From the NCBI GenBank assembly GCA_030431975.1, contig JAUIHP010000005.1, forward strand, positions 62,001 through 126,000: DNA of 64,000 nucleotides. Direction: 5' to 3'. Shown here in pieces: positions 51,440-59,543 of this stretch. The first letter of the stretch is position 1. Each line of letters starts with the position of its first letter. The notes below the pieces were generated by a model. That model had not been told where the DNA came from and did not search any database. It worked only from the letters and a program-made list of their open reading frames with translations. Source of the DNA: a bacterium. Its GTDB lineage: Bacteria; Eisenbacteria; RBG-16-71-46; CAIMUX01. A program made the translations under genes and the position numbers.

Positions 51440-52810
51440 TCAAAGGGGGTTGCCAGGGGTAGGACTCTCGAGGATCCGTTCGAGAGAAAGCCGGCGTGAC
51501 GCTTTGAGAAGGACGAGATCTCCTTCCCTCACAGTTTCGGCCAGCCAGGTAGAAGCGGCTTCCCGCAAAGCGCTCCACCTCAAGTTACCTACCCCCGGCA
51601 AGTCTTGGTTCTGGAACTCTTCGAACTCCGGTCCGACGAGAATGACTTCGTCGATGTCGGAGATTTCGTTGACGAGTCCCTGGTGTACCTCACGGGAAAG
51701 GTCGCCCAGCTCGGAGAGTTCCCCGAGAACGAGAACGCGGCGTCCCGAGTGCGGGACCTCCCGTAGAAATCGAATCGCCAACTCCGTCGACTCGGGACTG
51801 GCGTTGTAGCAATCGAGAATGACGTCGGCTCCGCGCCACTTGCGCGGCTCCATTCGGAGCGGCTCCGGTTGCAGTCCGGAAAGACGCGGACCCAGTTCGT
51901 AGGCGTCCAGACCAAGCGCGCGAACACAGGCGATCGCAGCCAGCGCCGAGAGCACCGGACCCGGACCCAGAAGATGAAGTTCAAGAGTCCCCGTGTCCGG
52001 TGTCGAGAAGCGGGTTCCCCGCCCGTGATACAGGATCGCGCCGACGGGATGAACGTCCGCCTGCGGTGAGAATCCGAAGGTGAGGCGAGGCCGCTCCCGG
52101 AGTGGCTCCGGAAGTCGTTCCAACACCCAGTCGTCGTGGGGCAGCACCAGAGTGGCGCCATCGGCGAGCCCATCGGCAATCTCGAGTTTGGCGGCCAGAA
52201 TCTCTTCCCGCGACCCCAGGTGCCCGACGTGAGCCAGTCCAACACTCGTAATCAACGCCAGGTCCGGCTCGGCCAACTTCGAGAGAAGAGAGATCTCCCC
52301 CCGGTGATTCATTCCCATCTCGACGACGGCAAACTCGTGGTCCGGACACAGACCCAGAAGCGTCCAGGGAACTCCAAAGTGATTGTTTCGGTTTCCCTCG
52401 GTCGACCAAACATGCCCCGCCCCCGACAGGAGAGAACCCAAGGCGTTCTTCGTCGTCGTCTTTCCGCTGGAACCGGTCACGGCGACAACGGGGCCACCGT
52501 TCCACATCTTTCGATGGCCGTGCGACCAGGTCTGCCAGCCACGTAGCGTGTCGTCGACGATGACAGCGGGAACGTCGACCGGCTGCGGTTCGTCGACAAA
52601 GACGCCGCACACCCCGCGCTCGAAGGCCGTCTCTACATAGTCGTGGCCGTCGTGACTCTCTCCCCGAAACGCCAGGAAGAAGTCGTCCTTTTTCAACGTT
52701 CGTGTATCGCTGGATAGCTGGTCATAGGAAACACGCAGCCCTCCGTCGCCATCGACGCGTCCACCGGAGAGGGCGGCCACTTCCGCCAATGTCCAGGAGG
52801 CGGTGGTCAT
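51440..52810 (-). CDS. murF: UDP-MurNAc-tripeptide--D-alanyl-D-alanine ligase
   Basis: 456 residues from the ATG at 52810 that overlaps the murE stop as ATGA; a longer open frame upstream runs antiparallel in composition inside murE and is not real. Motifs: DSRT-like SSDTRTLKKDDFFLAFRG, AVTGSSGKTTTKNALGSLL, EGNRNNHFGVPWTLL, EMGMNHRGEI, and ILDCYNASPES. It completes the UDP-MurNAc-pentapeptide. Confidence 0.95.
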   Translation of the reverse strand: MTTASWTLAEVAALSGGRVDGDGGLRVSYDQLSSDTRTLKKDDFFLAFRGESHDGHDYVETAFERGVCGVFVDEPQPVDVPAVIVDDTLRGWQTWSHGHRKMWNGGPVVAVTGSSGKTTTKNALGSLLSGAGHVWSTEGNRNNHFGVPWTLLGLCPDHEFAVVEMGMNHRGEISLLSKLAEPDLALITSVGLAHVGHLGSREEILAAKLEIADGLADGATLVLPHDDWVLERLPEPLRERPRLTFGFSPQADVHPVGAILYHGRGTRFSTPDTGTLELHLLGPGPVLSALAAIACVRALGLDAYELGPRLSGLQPEPLRMEPRKWRGADVILDCYNASPESTELAIRFLREVPHSGRRVLVLGELSELGDLSREVHQGLVNEISDIDEVILVGPEFEEFQNQDLPGVGNLRWSALREAASTWLAETVREGDLVLLKASRRLSLERILESPTPGNPL

Positions 52811-54678
52811 GCCCCCGACCCCTTCGAGAAGCCGAGATCTTCCAGAAGTCGGCCCGCCACTTCCCGGTCGTCGAATGGAACGGTGGCGTGCGCCTGAATC
52901 TGGACCGTCTCGTGGCCCTTGCCCGCGATGAACACCGCGTCGCCCGCTTCGGCCAGCTGAAGCGCGGCCTCGATCGCTCGCTCCCGACTGGCACAGTCGA
53001 TGGCCGTCCCCTCGGTCGAGCGAATCCCGTCGAGGATGTGATTGCGGATCCGGGAAGGCTCCTCTCCACGAGGGTTGTCGTCGGTGACGATGATCTGGTC
53101 CGCGATGAAGGTCGCGACCCGTCCCATCTGAAAGCGCTTGGTCTTGTCCCTCTCCCCTCCGCAGCCAAAGACGAGAACGATCCGGCCGTCGACGAACGGG
53201 CGCAGGCTCTCGACGGAACGCAGAAGCGCTTCTGGCGTGTGGGCGAAGTCGACGACGACCAGAAAGGGTTGTCCTCGGTCGACCCGCTCCATCCGGCCTG
53301 GAATACCCGGTGTCGCTTCGAGACCGCGGCGGATCGCATCCGGGTCCATGCCCAGGCGCAACCCGATCCCCGCGGCCGTGAGGAGATTCTGGGCTTGGAA
53401 CGTACCGAGGAGTTTCGTCTGCAGTTCCATCTCGCCCTGCGGATGGCGCACGCGGACGAAGAGTCCCTGGGGGCGCGGTTCGACCTGAAGGGCCTCGATT
53501 TCGGCGGCGGCGGGATCGGTCAGGCGCTGCCACTTGGTGGATGGCGTTGAGACGGTTTGCGAGTCGGAGTCGGAATCGGTGTGCGAGTCCATATCCGAGT
53601 CCATATCGGAATCCTTGTCGGGTTCCGACTTCGGATCGACCAACGTTTCCTTCACGCGTTCCGCCTCGAAAGGATGGGCCGAAGGTCCGGCATCCAACCA
53701 CTCCCGATCCTCCGTCGGATCGAAAAACCGCCAGACATCGTCATCGGTCCCGGCACCGGTCCCGGCACCGGTCCCGGCATCGGTCCCGCCATCGTCCGTC
53801 GTGGCCACATCCGTTGTGCCCGCGCCCGGCGTGCCCGTGCCCGTGCCCGTGCCCGTGCCCGTGCCCGCATCCGGCGCGCCCCCGTCCGTCGTGCCTGTAC
53901 TCTCGCCGAGCAACTGACCGATGTACGGATCACTCCCGTTGACCACAGCCAGAGCCGGTGTTTCTTCCGGTCCCCGCTCCCAGGAACGAAACAAGAGCCC
54001 CTTCGCCGTCGCGTAGGAATCCATGTCTCCATGAAAGTCGAGATGGTCCTGACTGAGATTGGTGAATGCGACGATCGGAAACCGCGTCCCATAGGTCCGA
54101 CGCTGATGCAGAGCGTGGGAAGAGACTTCGACGGCGACGAGTTCGTAACCTTCATCGGCAACGCGAGCCAGCTCTGCCTGAAAGTCAGGCGCCACGGGAG
54201 TTGTGAACGGTTGCGGGCGCAGACGGTCCGGAGAACCAATCCCCAAGGTGCCGAAAACCGCGGCCCGCTTTCCAGCGGCCGCGGCCATCGATTGCACCAT
54301 CCAGGTCACGGAGGATTTCCCGTTCGTCCCGGTCACGCCGATGACCGTGAGGCGTCGGGAAGGATGGTCGTGCCAAGCACAGGCCAGAAGAGCGAGCGCC
54401 TTGCGGCTGTCGTCGACCTGCAGGTAGTGAGGAGCGTCGTCAATCTGATCACGTTCGCCGATGATGAGAACCGCGCCACGTCGCACGGCGCGTTCGGCGA
54501 GGTCGTGCCCGTCGCGGGTCGCGCCGCGCACACACACGAAGACGCCGCCGGCCGGCAGGCGGCGGTCGTCGTGGTCGATGCCGGTGACGAGAAGGTCATC
54601 GCCCGGCCACGCGCCTCGGGGTTTGGGATTCACGGAGGAGAGCTCCCGAAGCAAACTCCCCAGCGAAACGTTCTTCAA
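52807..54678 (-). CDS. murE: UDP-MurNAc-dipeptide--meso-DAP ligase with a low-complexity insertion
   Basis: 623 residues from a TTG at 54678 with AGGAG upstream; a GTG at 54717 is the alternative, and either overlaps ftsI. Motifs: VTGTNGKSSVTWMVQSM, YGTRFPIVAFTNLSQDHLDFHG and DDNPRGEEPSRIRNHIL; DNPR is the meso-DAP-specific form. Between residues about 270 and 390 lies an insertion not found in typical MurE (about 490 residues). It holds GTGTGTGTGTG and DAGTGAGTG tracts, then a DSDMDSDMDSHTDSDSD tract. It falls in the loop before the strand that follows the central domain. Confidence 0.93.
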   Translation of the reverse strand: MKNVSLGSLLRELSSVNPKPRGAWPGDDLLVTGIDHDDRRLPAGGVFVCVRGATRDGHDLAERAVRRGAVLIIGERDQIDDAPHYLQVDDSRKALALLACAWHDHPSRRLTVIGVTGTNGKSSVTWMVQSMAAAAGKRAAVFGTLGIGSPDRLRPQPFTTPVAPDFQAELARVADEGYELVAVEVSSHALHQRRTYGTRFPIVAFTNLSQDHLDFHGDMDSYATAKGLLFRSWERGPEETPALAVVNGSDPYIGQLLGESTGTTDGGAPDAGTGTGTGTGTGTPGAGTTDVATTDDGGTDAGTGAGTGAGTDDDVWRFFDPTEDREWLDAGPSAHPFEAERVKETLVDPKSEPDKDSDMDSDMDSHTDSDSDSQTVSTPSTKWQRLTDPAAAEIEALQVEPRPQGLFVRVRHPQGEMELQTKLLGTFQAQNLLTAAGIGLRLGMDPDAIRRGLEATPGIPGRMERVDRGQPFLVVVDFAHTPEALLRSVESLRPFVDGRIVLVFGCGGERDKTKRFQMGRVATFIADQIIVTDDNPRGEEPSRIRNHILDGIRSTEGTAIDCASRERAIEAALQLAEAGDAVFIAGKGHETVQIQAHATVPFDDREVAGRLLEDLGFSKGSGA

Positions 54679-56794
54679 CGGCTTGGAACTCCTTCCAGGC
54701 ACGACAATCTTTGGCACTGAGTTCGATGCGACAGGACTCGCCGGGACGAATCAGGGTCCCGGCCTTCGGCGATTGAGCGATGACCCATCCTGCACCGACG
54801 ACCTCGGGCACGGCGCCGACGGCGTCGACGCGCAACCAGGCGTCACGCAGCGAGAGTCCGGCCAGGTCCGGCATGCGTCCGGCTTCTGCAGCCGGATCCA
54901 TCTCCAACGTTACGACGCTGCCCGGGAGGAGGCGCGTTCCAGCGGGTGGACGAGTCGCCAGCACACGATCTCCTTCGCCCTCGAACCGGGGCAAAAGCTC
55001 CGATTCGAGCACGACCCGACGGGCCGAAGGGGCCGTCAGTCCCCGGGCCTCCGGCACTGCCCGATGGGAGTCACCGTTCGGGTCCGGGCCGGGGGCGGTG
55101 ATGGAAGCCAACACTTCCCCACCACCCAAGAGTGGACGAACGTCCGCAAGAATTTGGCGGAAGACCGGAGCAGCGACGCTCCCTCCATAGATGTCGCCAC
55201 GCGGCTCATCGAGCACGACTACGCAAAGCACCTCAGGGTCGTCCCAAGGGGCAAAACCGACGAACGAGGCGACGTAGCTTTCCTTGCTGTACCGCCCCAG
55301 CTCCTTGACGTACTTCTGCGCAGTTCCGGTCTTCCCCGCCACTCCGTATCCTTCGACTTCTGCTGCCGATCCCGTTCCTTCGGTCACGACACCGCGAAGA
55401 ATGGTTCGCATGGCCGCGGCTACTGCCGGGCGCAAAACGCGCCGCACGACTGCCGGTTCCCGTCGTTCCATGACGTTCCCCGACGCATCGCGCAACTCTC
55501 GAACCAGGAGAGGACTCATCAACAAACCTTCATTGGCGATCGCGCCGTACGACATGGCCAACTGGATTCCCGTGCAGGAAACCTCCTGACCAAACGCCAT
55601 GGTGACGAGCGACCGCAGCGACCACGCGGAGGGTTCGGGGATCCGTCCCCGCCCCTCGCCCGGAAGTCCCACTTCCGAACTCAGTCCGAAGCCAAAGGCT
55701 CTTTCCATTCGGTAGAACCCTTCCGCGCCGACCCGCTCGGCGATGAGCCCCGCTCCGATGTTCGAAGACTGAGCCATCACCTCCCACGCGGGAACGACCG
55801 CGCAGGGATGGTCGTCGCGGATGGGACGACCACCTGGAACCTCTCGCTCTCCATCCATGCAGTCGATGAGCTCGGCAGCGCTCAGCCGGCCTGCTTCGAG
55901 AGCAGCGGAGAACGGAACGATCTTGTAGACGGACCCCGGCTCGAAAACGTCGGTGGCCGCCCGCATCTTCAGACTCTCGGCCGCCCACGTCGAAGGATCG
56001 AGAGGATCCGCCGACGGAAGCGAAACGAGCGCCAGGACCTCTCCGGTTTGCGGCCGGGTGACGACGGCAAAACCCGACGACGCCTCCTGCTGATCCATGG
56101 CCTCGGAGAGGTGGGCATAGGCAATCTCCTGCATGCGGCTGTCGATCGCGAGAACGAGATCGCCACCGGGCTCCGGTTGCTCCAGGACATAGGTCTCGAG
56201 CCCCTGGAAGTGGTCGTTGTAGCGATCCGAGACTTCGACGAGCTTTCCGCCGGTTCCGCGCAGGTGCTGGTCGAACATGACCTCGAGTCCGCCGAGAGCC
56301 TCTTCCTCCCGATTGACGAGACCGACCAGAGGTGAGGCCGCCTCTCCACGACGGTAGAGACGCTTGGCCTCTGTCTGAGCAATGAGCTCGGGAAACTGCG
56401 CCGTCAACTCGTCGACCGCAGCTTCGTCGACAAGTCCCCGGTCCACCCAGACAAAGCGGCGATCACTCTGCTTCTTCATCTGAGCCAGGAAGACCTTTTC
56501 GTCGACGATTCCATGCGCAGCCAGGGCCTGAGCCAGGGCTTCCGGATCCTTGGAAATCTTCGGGTCGACGGCGAGAGAACGATTGGAAACGGTTTCGGCG
56601 AGAATGGCGCCGTCAGAGGTCGCGATCTCGCCGCGATTTGCGGCCAACGGACGAATGTCGCCCTGACGCTGAATCGCGCAGGACTCCCAATGGTCGTGTT
56701 CGATGACCTGAACCTGAAAGGCCCGGGCCACGACGACGATCCAGAGAACGGCGATGAAGCCGCTCAGGATTCCGAACCTAGCGGACGGACGCAC
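54596..56794 (-). CDS. ftsI: peptidoglycan transpeptidase FtsI (PBP3-like) with two PASTA domains
   Basis: 732 residues from a GTG at 56794 with GGAG and AAGG upstream. An N-terminal membrane helix (7-27) and the dimerisation domain precede the transpeptidase domain: SxxK at S288-K291 (PGSVYK), SxN at S343-N345 (QSSN) and KTG in GVAGKTGTAQKY. Two PASTA domains follow (about 595-715; PEARGLTAPSARRVVL, PDLAGLSLRDAWLRV). It cross-links septal peptidoglycan with FtsW. C-terminal PASTA domains are common in Gram-positive SpoVD/Pbp2x types and rarer in outer-membrane bacteria. Confidence 0.93.
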   Translation of the reverse strand: MRPSARFGILSGFIAVLWIVVVARAFQVQVIEHDHWESCAIQRQGDIRPLAANRGEIATSDGAILAETVSNRSLAVDPKISKDPEALAQALAAHGIVDEKVFLAQMKKQSDRRFVWVDRGLVDEAAVDELTAQFPELIAQTEAKRLYRRGEAASPLVGLVNREEEALGGLEVMFDQHLRGTGGKLVEVSDRYNDHFQGLETYVLEQPEPGGDLVLAIDSRMQEIAYAHLSEAMDQQEASSGFAVVTRPQTGEVLALVSLPSADPLDPSTWAAESLKMRAATDVFEPGSVYKIVPFSAALEAGRLSAAELIDCMDGEREVPGGRPIRDDHPCAVVPAWEVMAQSSNIGAGLIAERVGAEGFYRMERAFGFGLSSEVGLPGEGRGRIPEPSAWSLRSLVTMAFGQEVSCTGIQLAMSYGAIANEGLLMSPLLVRELRDASGNVMERREPAVVRRVLRPAVAAAMRTILRGVVTEGTGSAAEVEGYGVAGKTGTAQKYVKELGRYSKESYVASFVGFAPWDDPEVLCVVVLDEPRGDIYGGSVAAPVFRQILADVRPLLGGGEVLASITAPGPDPNGDSHRAVPEARGLTAPSARRVVLESELLPRFEGEGDRVLATRPPAGTRLLPGSVVTLEMDPAAEAGRMPDLAGLSLRDAWLRVDAVGAVPEVVGAGWVIAQSPKAGTLIRPGESCRIELSAKDCRAWKEFQAVEERFAGEFASGALLRESQTPRRVAGR

Positions 56795-57242
56795 GCACCT
56801 TCTCCGTGCTTCGCGTCGACGCGAGCGCTTCGGTCAGGATGAGTTCGGATCCGCGACGCAGGTCCTGGGCAAGTTCAGCCTGAAGCGTGCGACGAACGAC
56901 CGGCTCGGTCGGAAGCTGCACTTCCGCGCGCGGACCTTCCAGGGCCAGCCCGCTCGTACCTGCAACCTGATGAAGCTCAGCGTAGGCCCGACGCCCGTCG
57001 AGCTCCGCGGAGTGGATGGTCATGTCCGTGGTCAGTTGCTCGATCTCATCCTGCAGCTGATGGACCTCACTGACCTGCTCGGCCACGACGGTGGTCAGCC
57101 AGACCCGGCCGAACCCCGCAACGAAGATGACAAGAAGCGCGAGCGCCAAGAGCGTCTTGCGCCGTGCGCGCTGACGATCTTCGGCGAACGAACGCGAAAC
57201 CCCGAGCCGCGACCGCATCGCTTTGACATCGACCTGATTCAT
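56778..57242 (-). CDS. ftsL: cell division protein FtsL
   Basis: 154 residues from the ATG at 57242 overlapping the rsmH stop as ATGA. A basic cytoplasmic N-terminus, one membrane helix (about 31-52; LLALALLVIFVAGFGRVWL) and a periplasmic coiled coil (EVHQLQDEIEQLTTDM) give the FtsL topology. FtsL joins FtsQ and FtsB to activate FtsWI. Sequence is not conserved in this family; identification rests on topology and its place between rsmH and ftsI. Confidence 0.85.
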   Translation of the reverse strand: MNQVDVKAMRSRLGVSRSFAEDRQRARRKTLLALALLVIFVAGFGRVWLTTVVAEQVSEVHQLQDEIEQLTTDMTIHSAELDGRRAYAELHQVAGTSGLALEGPRAEVQLPTEPVVRRTLQAELAQDLRRGSELILTEALASTRSTEKVRASVR

Positions 57243-58174
57243 TCCCCTGATTCCCCCTTCTTCTCGAAGGCGCGCAATTTCGCGCTTCGAGCCCTCCGAT
57301 TCCGACCTACCTCTTCCCGACCTGGAGCCAGCGGCTTTTTCTGCAGAGCGATGAAGTCACCTTCCGAACCGGTGTTCTCTTTGCTCCAAACTTTGAGTTT
57401 CCGGTCCTCATGTCCCGCGTAGGAAAGGACGACGAGACGACCGCCCGGTCGCAGCCATTCGGCCGCATGGGCGAGCAGCGCGTCCAGACGCGGCATTTCT
57501 TCGAGAACGACGACACGTAAGGCCTGGAAGATTCGTGAGAGTTCGCCCGCATCGACGTTGCGATCGATGCGACGCTCGTCCACTCGACGAAGCGCGCGAA
57601 CAAGGTCACCGGTCGTTTCCAGTCCGCCGCGTCGAGCCTCGACGATACGCCGGGCATAAAGCTCCGCACGTCGCAGGTCCCCAAACTCGCGGAGCAGTTC
57701 GGCGAGTTCAGACTGCGAGGCGCCCTGCACGAGTTCGGCCGCGTTTCGTGGAACGTCCGGATCGACGGCCATGTCGAGAGGTACGTCCTGTTGATAGGAC
57801 ATCCCGGCATCGGGTCGATCGAGCGTGTACGAATTGAGACCGAGGTCGGCAAGGATCCCGTCGAACCCGTCCAGTCCTTCCGAACGGAGGACAAGGTCGA
57901 GACGGGAGAAGCTGCCCCTGTGGAAACGGACCTGATCACCGGTGTTCTCCAGCCGCTCACGGGCGACTTCCAGAGCCACGGGATCCTGGTCCAGACAGAT
58001 CAGCCGGCCCGGCGACGCCAGGCGTTCGAGAATCTCTTTAGAGTGACCCCCGGTTCCGGTGGTCGCGTCGCAGTAGACGCCGGTCGCGTCGTGGAGCAGA
58101 AACTCCAGGACTTCCCCGACCATGACCGGAACATGCAAATCCGCCAAGGGACGATAGATCCCCCCAGAAAGCAC
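57239..58174 (-). CDS. rsmH: 16S rRNA (cytosine-N4) methyltransferase RsmH
   Basis: 311 residues from a GTG at 58174; a TTG ten codons later is an alternative and neither has a strong ribosome site. Motifs: HVPVMVGEVLEFL, the SAM site CDATTGTGGHSKEIL, LDQDPVALEVA, GILADLGLNSYTLD and ILRRVDERRIDRN-type region. It methylates C1402 of 16S rRNA. It is the standard third member of the dcw cluster. Confidence 0.95.
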   Translation of the reverse strand: MLSGGIYRPLADLHVPVMVGEVLEFLLHDATGVYCDATTGTGGHSKEILERLASPGRLICLDQDPVALEVARERLENTGDQVRFHRGSFSRLDLVLRSEGLDGFDGILADLGLNSYTLDRPDAGMSYQQDVPLDMAVDPDVPRNAAELVQGASQSELAELLREFGDLRRAELYARRIVEARRGGLETTGDLVRALRRVDERRIDRNVDAGELSRIFQALRVVVLEEMPRLDALLAHAAEWLRPGGRLVVLSYAGHEDRKLKVWSKENTGSEGDFIALQKKPLAPGREEVGRNRRARSAKLRAFEKKGESGE

Positions 58175-58301
58175 GAGACCGGTCGGTCCGAGATCACTCC
58201 ATCACCCGAGGAGGTATTTGGGCAGGGAGCCATCCACATTTAAGCCCGAGAGCGAACTCGAGGCCGACCGATCTCGACAAATCAACAGAGCGCGAAACAG
58301 T

Positions 58302-58721
58302 TCAGTTGGGAGACGGCGCCCACGGTCCCATGAGGGATCCCCAGGAAGTGCCACCCCAGGCCGAAAACGACTCGGAACCTTCTTCTTCGCCAGCGAAGGC
58401 TCCGTCCCCTGCGTCTTCCACCGTTTCGAACAGATCCCAATCCGACGCCTCGAGGGCGTAGCGCAGAATCTGCTCGCAGTAAGGGTTGAGCCCGACCATC
58501 CGAATCGGAGGCAGGCTCGAATGAATCTCGCGGACGCGCGCGATGAGGGCGCGGACCGCACGAAAATCGATGTGCGCGGTGTCGGTAAAGTCCAAGGTCA
58601 CAGCCAAAGTCCCACCCGTCCGGACCAGCCAGACCACGAGTTCGTCGACCTCACCGTGGGCAACCCGAGCCGGGAGGGCATAACGTTGGACCTTGTTTCC
58701 CATGGGTCCAGGCAGCATCAT
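58302..58721 (-). CDS. STAS-domain protein (anti-sigma factor antagonist-like) in the dcw cluster
   Basis: 139 residues; the ATG at 58721 overlaps the mraZ stop as ATGA and GGGGAGG lies just before it. Residues 15-105 have the STAS order of strands and helices: LAVTLDFTDTAHIDFRAVRAL, VREIHSSLPPIRMVGL, QILRYALEASDWDLF. The phosphorylatable Ser before helix 1 appears as D (HIDFRAV), so classical phospho-switching may not apply. The last 35 residues are acidic, then Gly/Trp-rich. STAS proteins bind partners in switching cascades. This gene is not a usual dcw member. Confidence 0.65.
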   Translation of the reverse strand: MMLPGPMGNKVQRYALPARVAHGEVDELVVWLVRTGGTLAVTLDFTDTAHIDFRAVRALIARVREIHSSLPPIRMVGLNPYCEQILRYALEASDWDLFETVEDAGDGAFAGEEEGSESFSAWGGTSWGSLMGPWAPSPN

Positions 58722-59185
58722 TCCTCCCCAAGGTCCTGGCCGAAGAAGTCGGAAGCCATGTCCTCGAGCGACGGATCGTCGGCGCCGAGTTCTACGTGCT
58801 TGGCGTAGGTCTCCGGCTTCCAGATTTCGATCCGATCGAAGTTACCGACGACGGCGACTTTGTCTTTCTTGGTCAGACCTGCGTATTCGATTTGGCGTTG
58901 GTTGAGGAGCACGCGCCCCTGGGCGTCCAGCCTCTCGACCGAACCACCGCGGGTGAGAAGCCGCTGGAACCGCCGGGCCTTCTCATCGGAGAGGAACCGG
59001 GAGTTGCGGAAGCGACCCGCGATTTGCTTGATTTCCGAAGCTGGGAACATGAAGAGACAACCATCCAAACCATTGAGAATTGCGAGCTTCTTGTCTTCGG
59101 GGAGTTCATCACGGAAACGGGAGGGAATACTGAGACGGCCTTTCTCATCAAGGACGAACTCCTGGTCGCCTAGAAAGAGAGCCAT
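58718..59185 (-). CDS. mraZ: transcriptional regulator MraZ
   Basis: 155 residues, two AbrB-like swapped-hairpin repeats: EFVLDEKGRLSIPSRFRDEL and SVERLDAQGRVLLNQRQIEY. MraZ represses its own operon in E. coli by binding TGGGN direct repeats. The first gene of the dcw cluster, ATG at 59185, lies just downstream of four such repeats. It overlaps the STAS gene by 4 bases. Confidence 0.96.
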   Translation of the reverse strand: MALFLGDQEFVLDEKGRLSIPSRFRDELPEDKKLAILNGLDGCLFMFPASEIKQIAGRFRNSRFLSDEKARRFQRLLTRGGSVERLDAQGRVLLNQRQIEYAGLTKKDKVAVVGNFDRIEIWKPETYAKHVELGADDPSLEDMASDFFGQDLGEE

Positions 59186-59196
59186 GTCGTTACCCT

Positions 59197-59236
59197 AGTC
59201 CCCCAGTTGCCTCCACATCTCCCCACTTCGCCCCAC
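59197..59236 (-). promoter_or_regulatory. MraZ operator: four 10-bp direct repeats
   Basis: The minus strand reads GTGGGGCGAA, GTGGGGAGAT, GTGGAGGCAA, CTGGGGGACT in direct succession, i.e. TGGGG/TGGAG every 10 bases. MraZ boxes are TGGGN repeats with 10-bp period, usually three or four. They lie between the -10 element and the mraZ ATG, ideal for autorepression. Confidence 0.85.
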
Positions 59237-59243
59237 CGATCGG

Positions 59244-59272
59244 AATGTACGGTGAGGGTTCGGCGGCGTCAA
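59244..59272 (-). promoter_or_regulatory. sigma-70 promoter of the dcw cluster
   Basis: The minus strand shows TTGACG, a 17-base spacer, and TACATT. Start of transcription is expected near 59237, at the edge of the MraZ boxes. This is the best housekeeping promoter in the window. Confidence 0.75.
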
Positions 59273-59293
59273 GCCGCTACAACGGCTTTTTTT
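59271..59293 (+). terminator. terminator-like hairpin facing the plus strand
   Basis: AAGCCG-CTACAA-CGGCTT followed by TTTTT lies at the -35 edge of the mraZ promoter, oriented to stop plus-strand transcription. No plus-strand gene reads into it, so it may block antisense transcripts or be incidental. Confidence 0.4.
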
Positions 59294-59543
59294 GCAAAAG
59301 CCTGAATTGGCTAATCCCATTTCATAGAGACGGTTAGGCTGTTCGGTAGTCTTTTGGGGAATTCGCTCGGACTACGTGTCGAGCGTTCCGGAACCGCAAG
59401 TGGTGCGGTTGGCAGGCATTTGGAAGGAAGAGCGGGCCGGGGGTATCGCCCGAGAGTCCCGTTCCCCTACCGGCGTTCGGGCGAAATCCGGGAAGCGCAT
59501 GGGGCGTCCGCCTCCCGGATTGGCAAGATCAGGCGGGGTCGGG

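Larger units (their letters stand above)
59186..59543. other. dcw cluster promoter region
   Basis: This 358-base stretch holds the MraZ boxes, a sigma-70 promoter and a plus-strand-oriented hairpin with T-run. The part from 59300 to 59543 is unremarkable; I see no gene in it. Confidence 0.7.

Noticed and set aside
49132-51462. Long plus-strand open frame over murD and mraY
   Set aside because: It mirrors the codon pattern of the two cell wall genes and runs through the hexanucleotide repeat; no recognisable domain.
51440-53701. Extended murF frame of 753 codons
   Set aside because: The added part reads through murE in another frame without any motif; the ATG at 52810 with ATGA overlap and conserved MurF N-terminus is the start.
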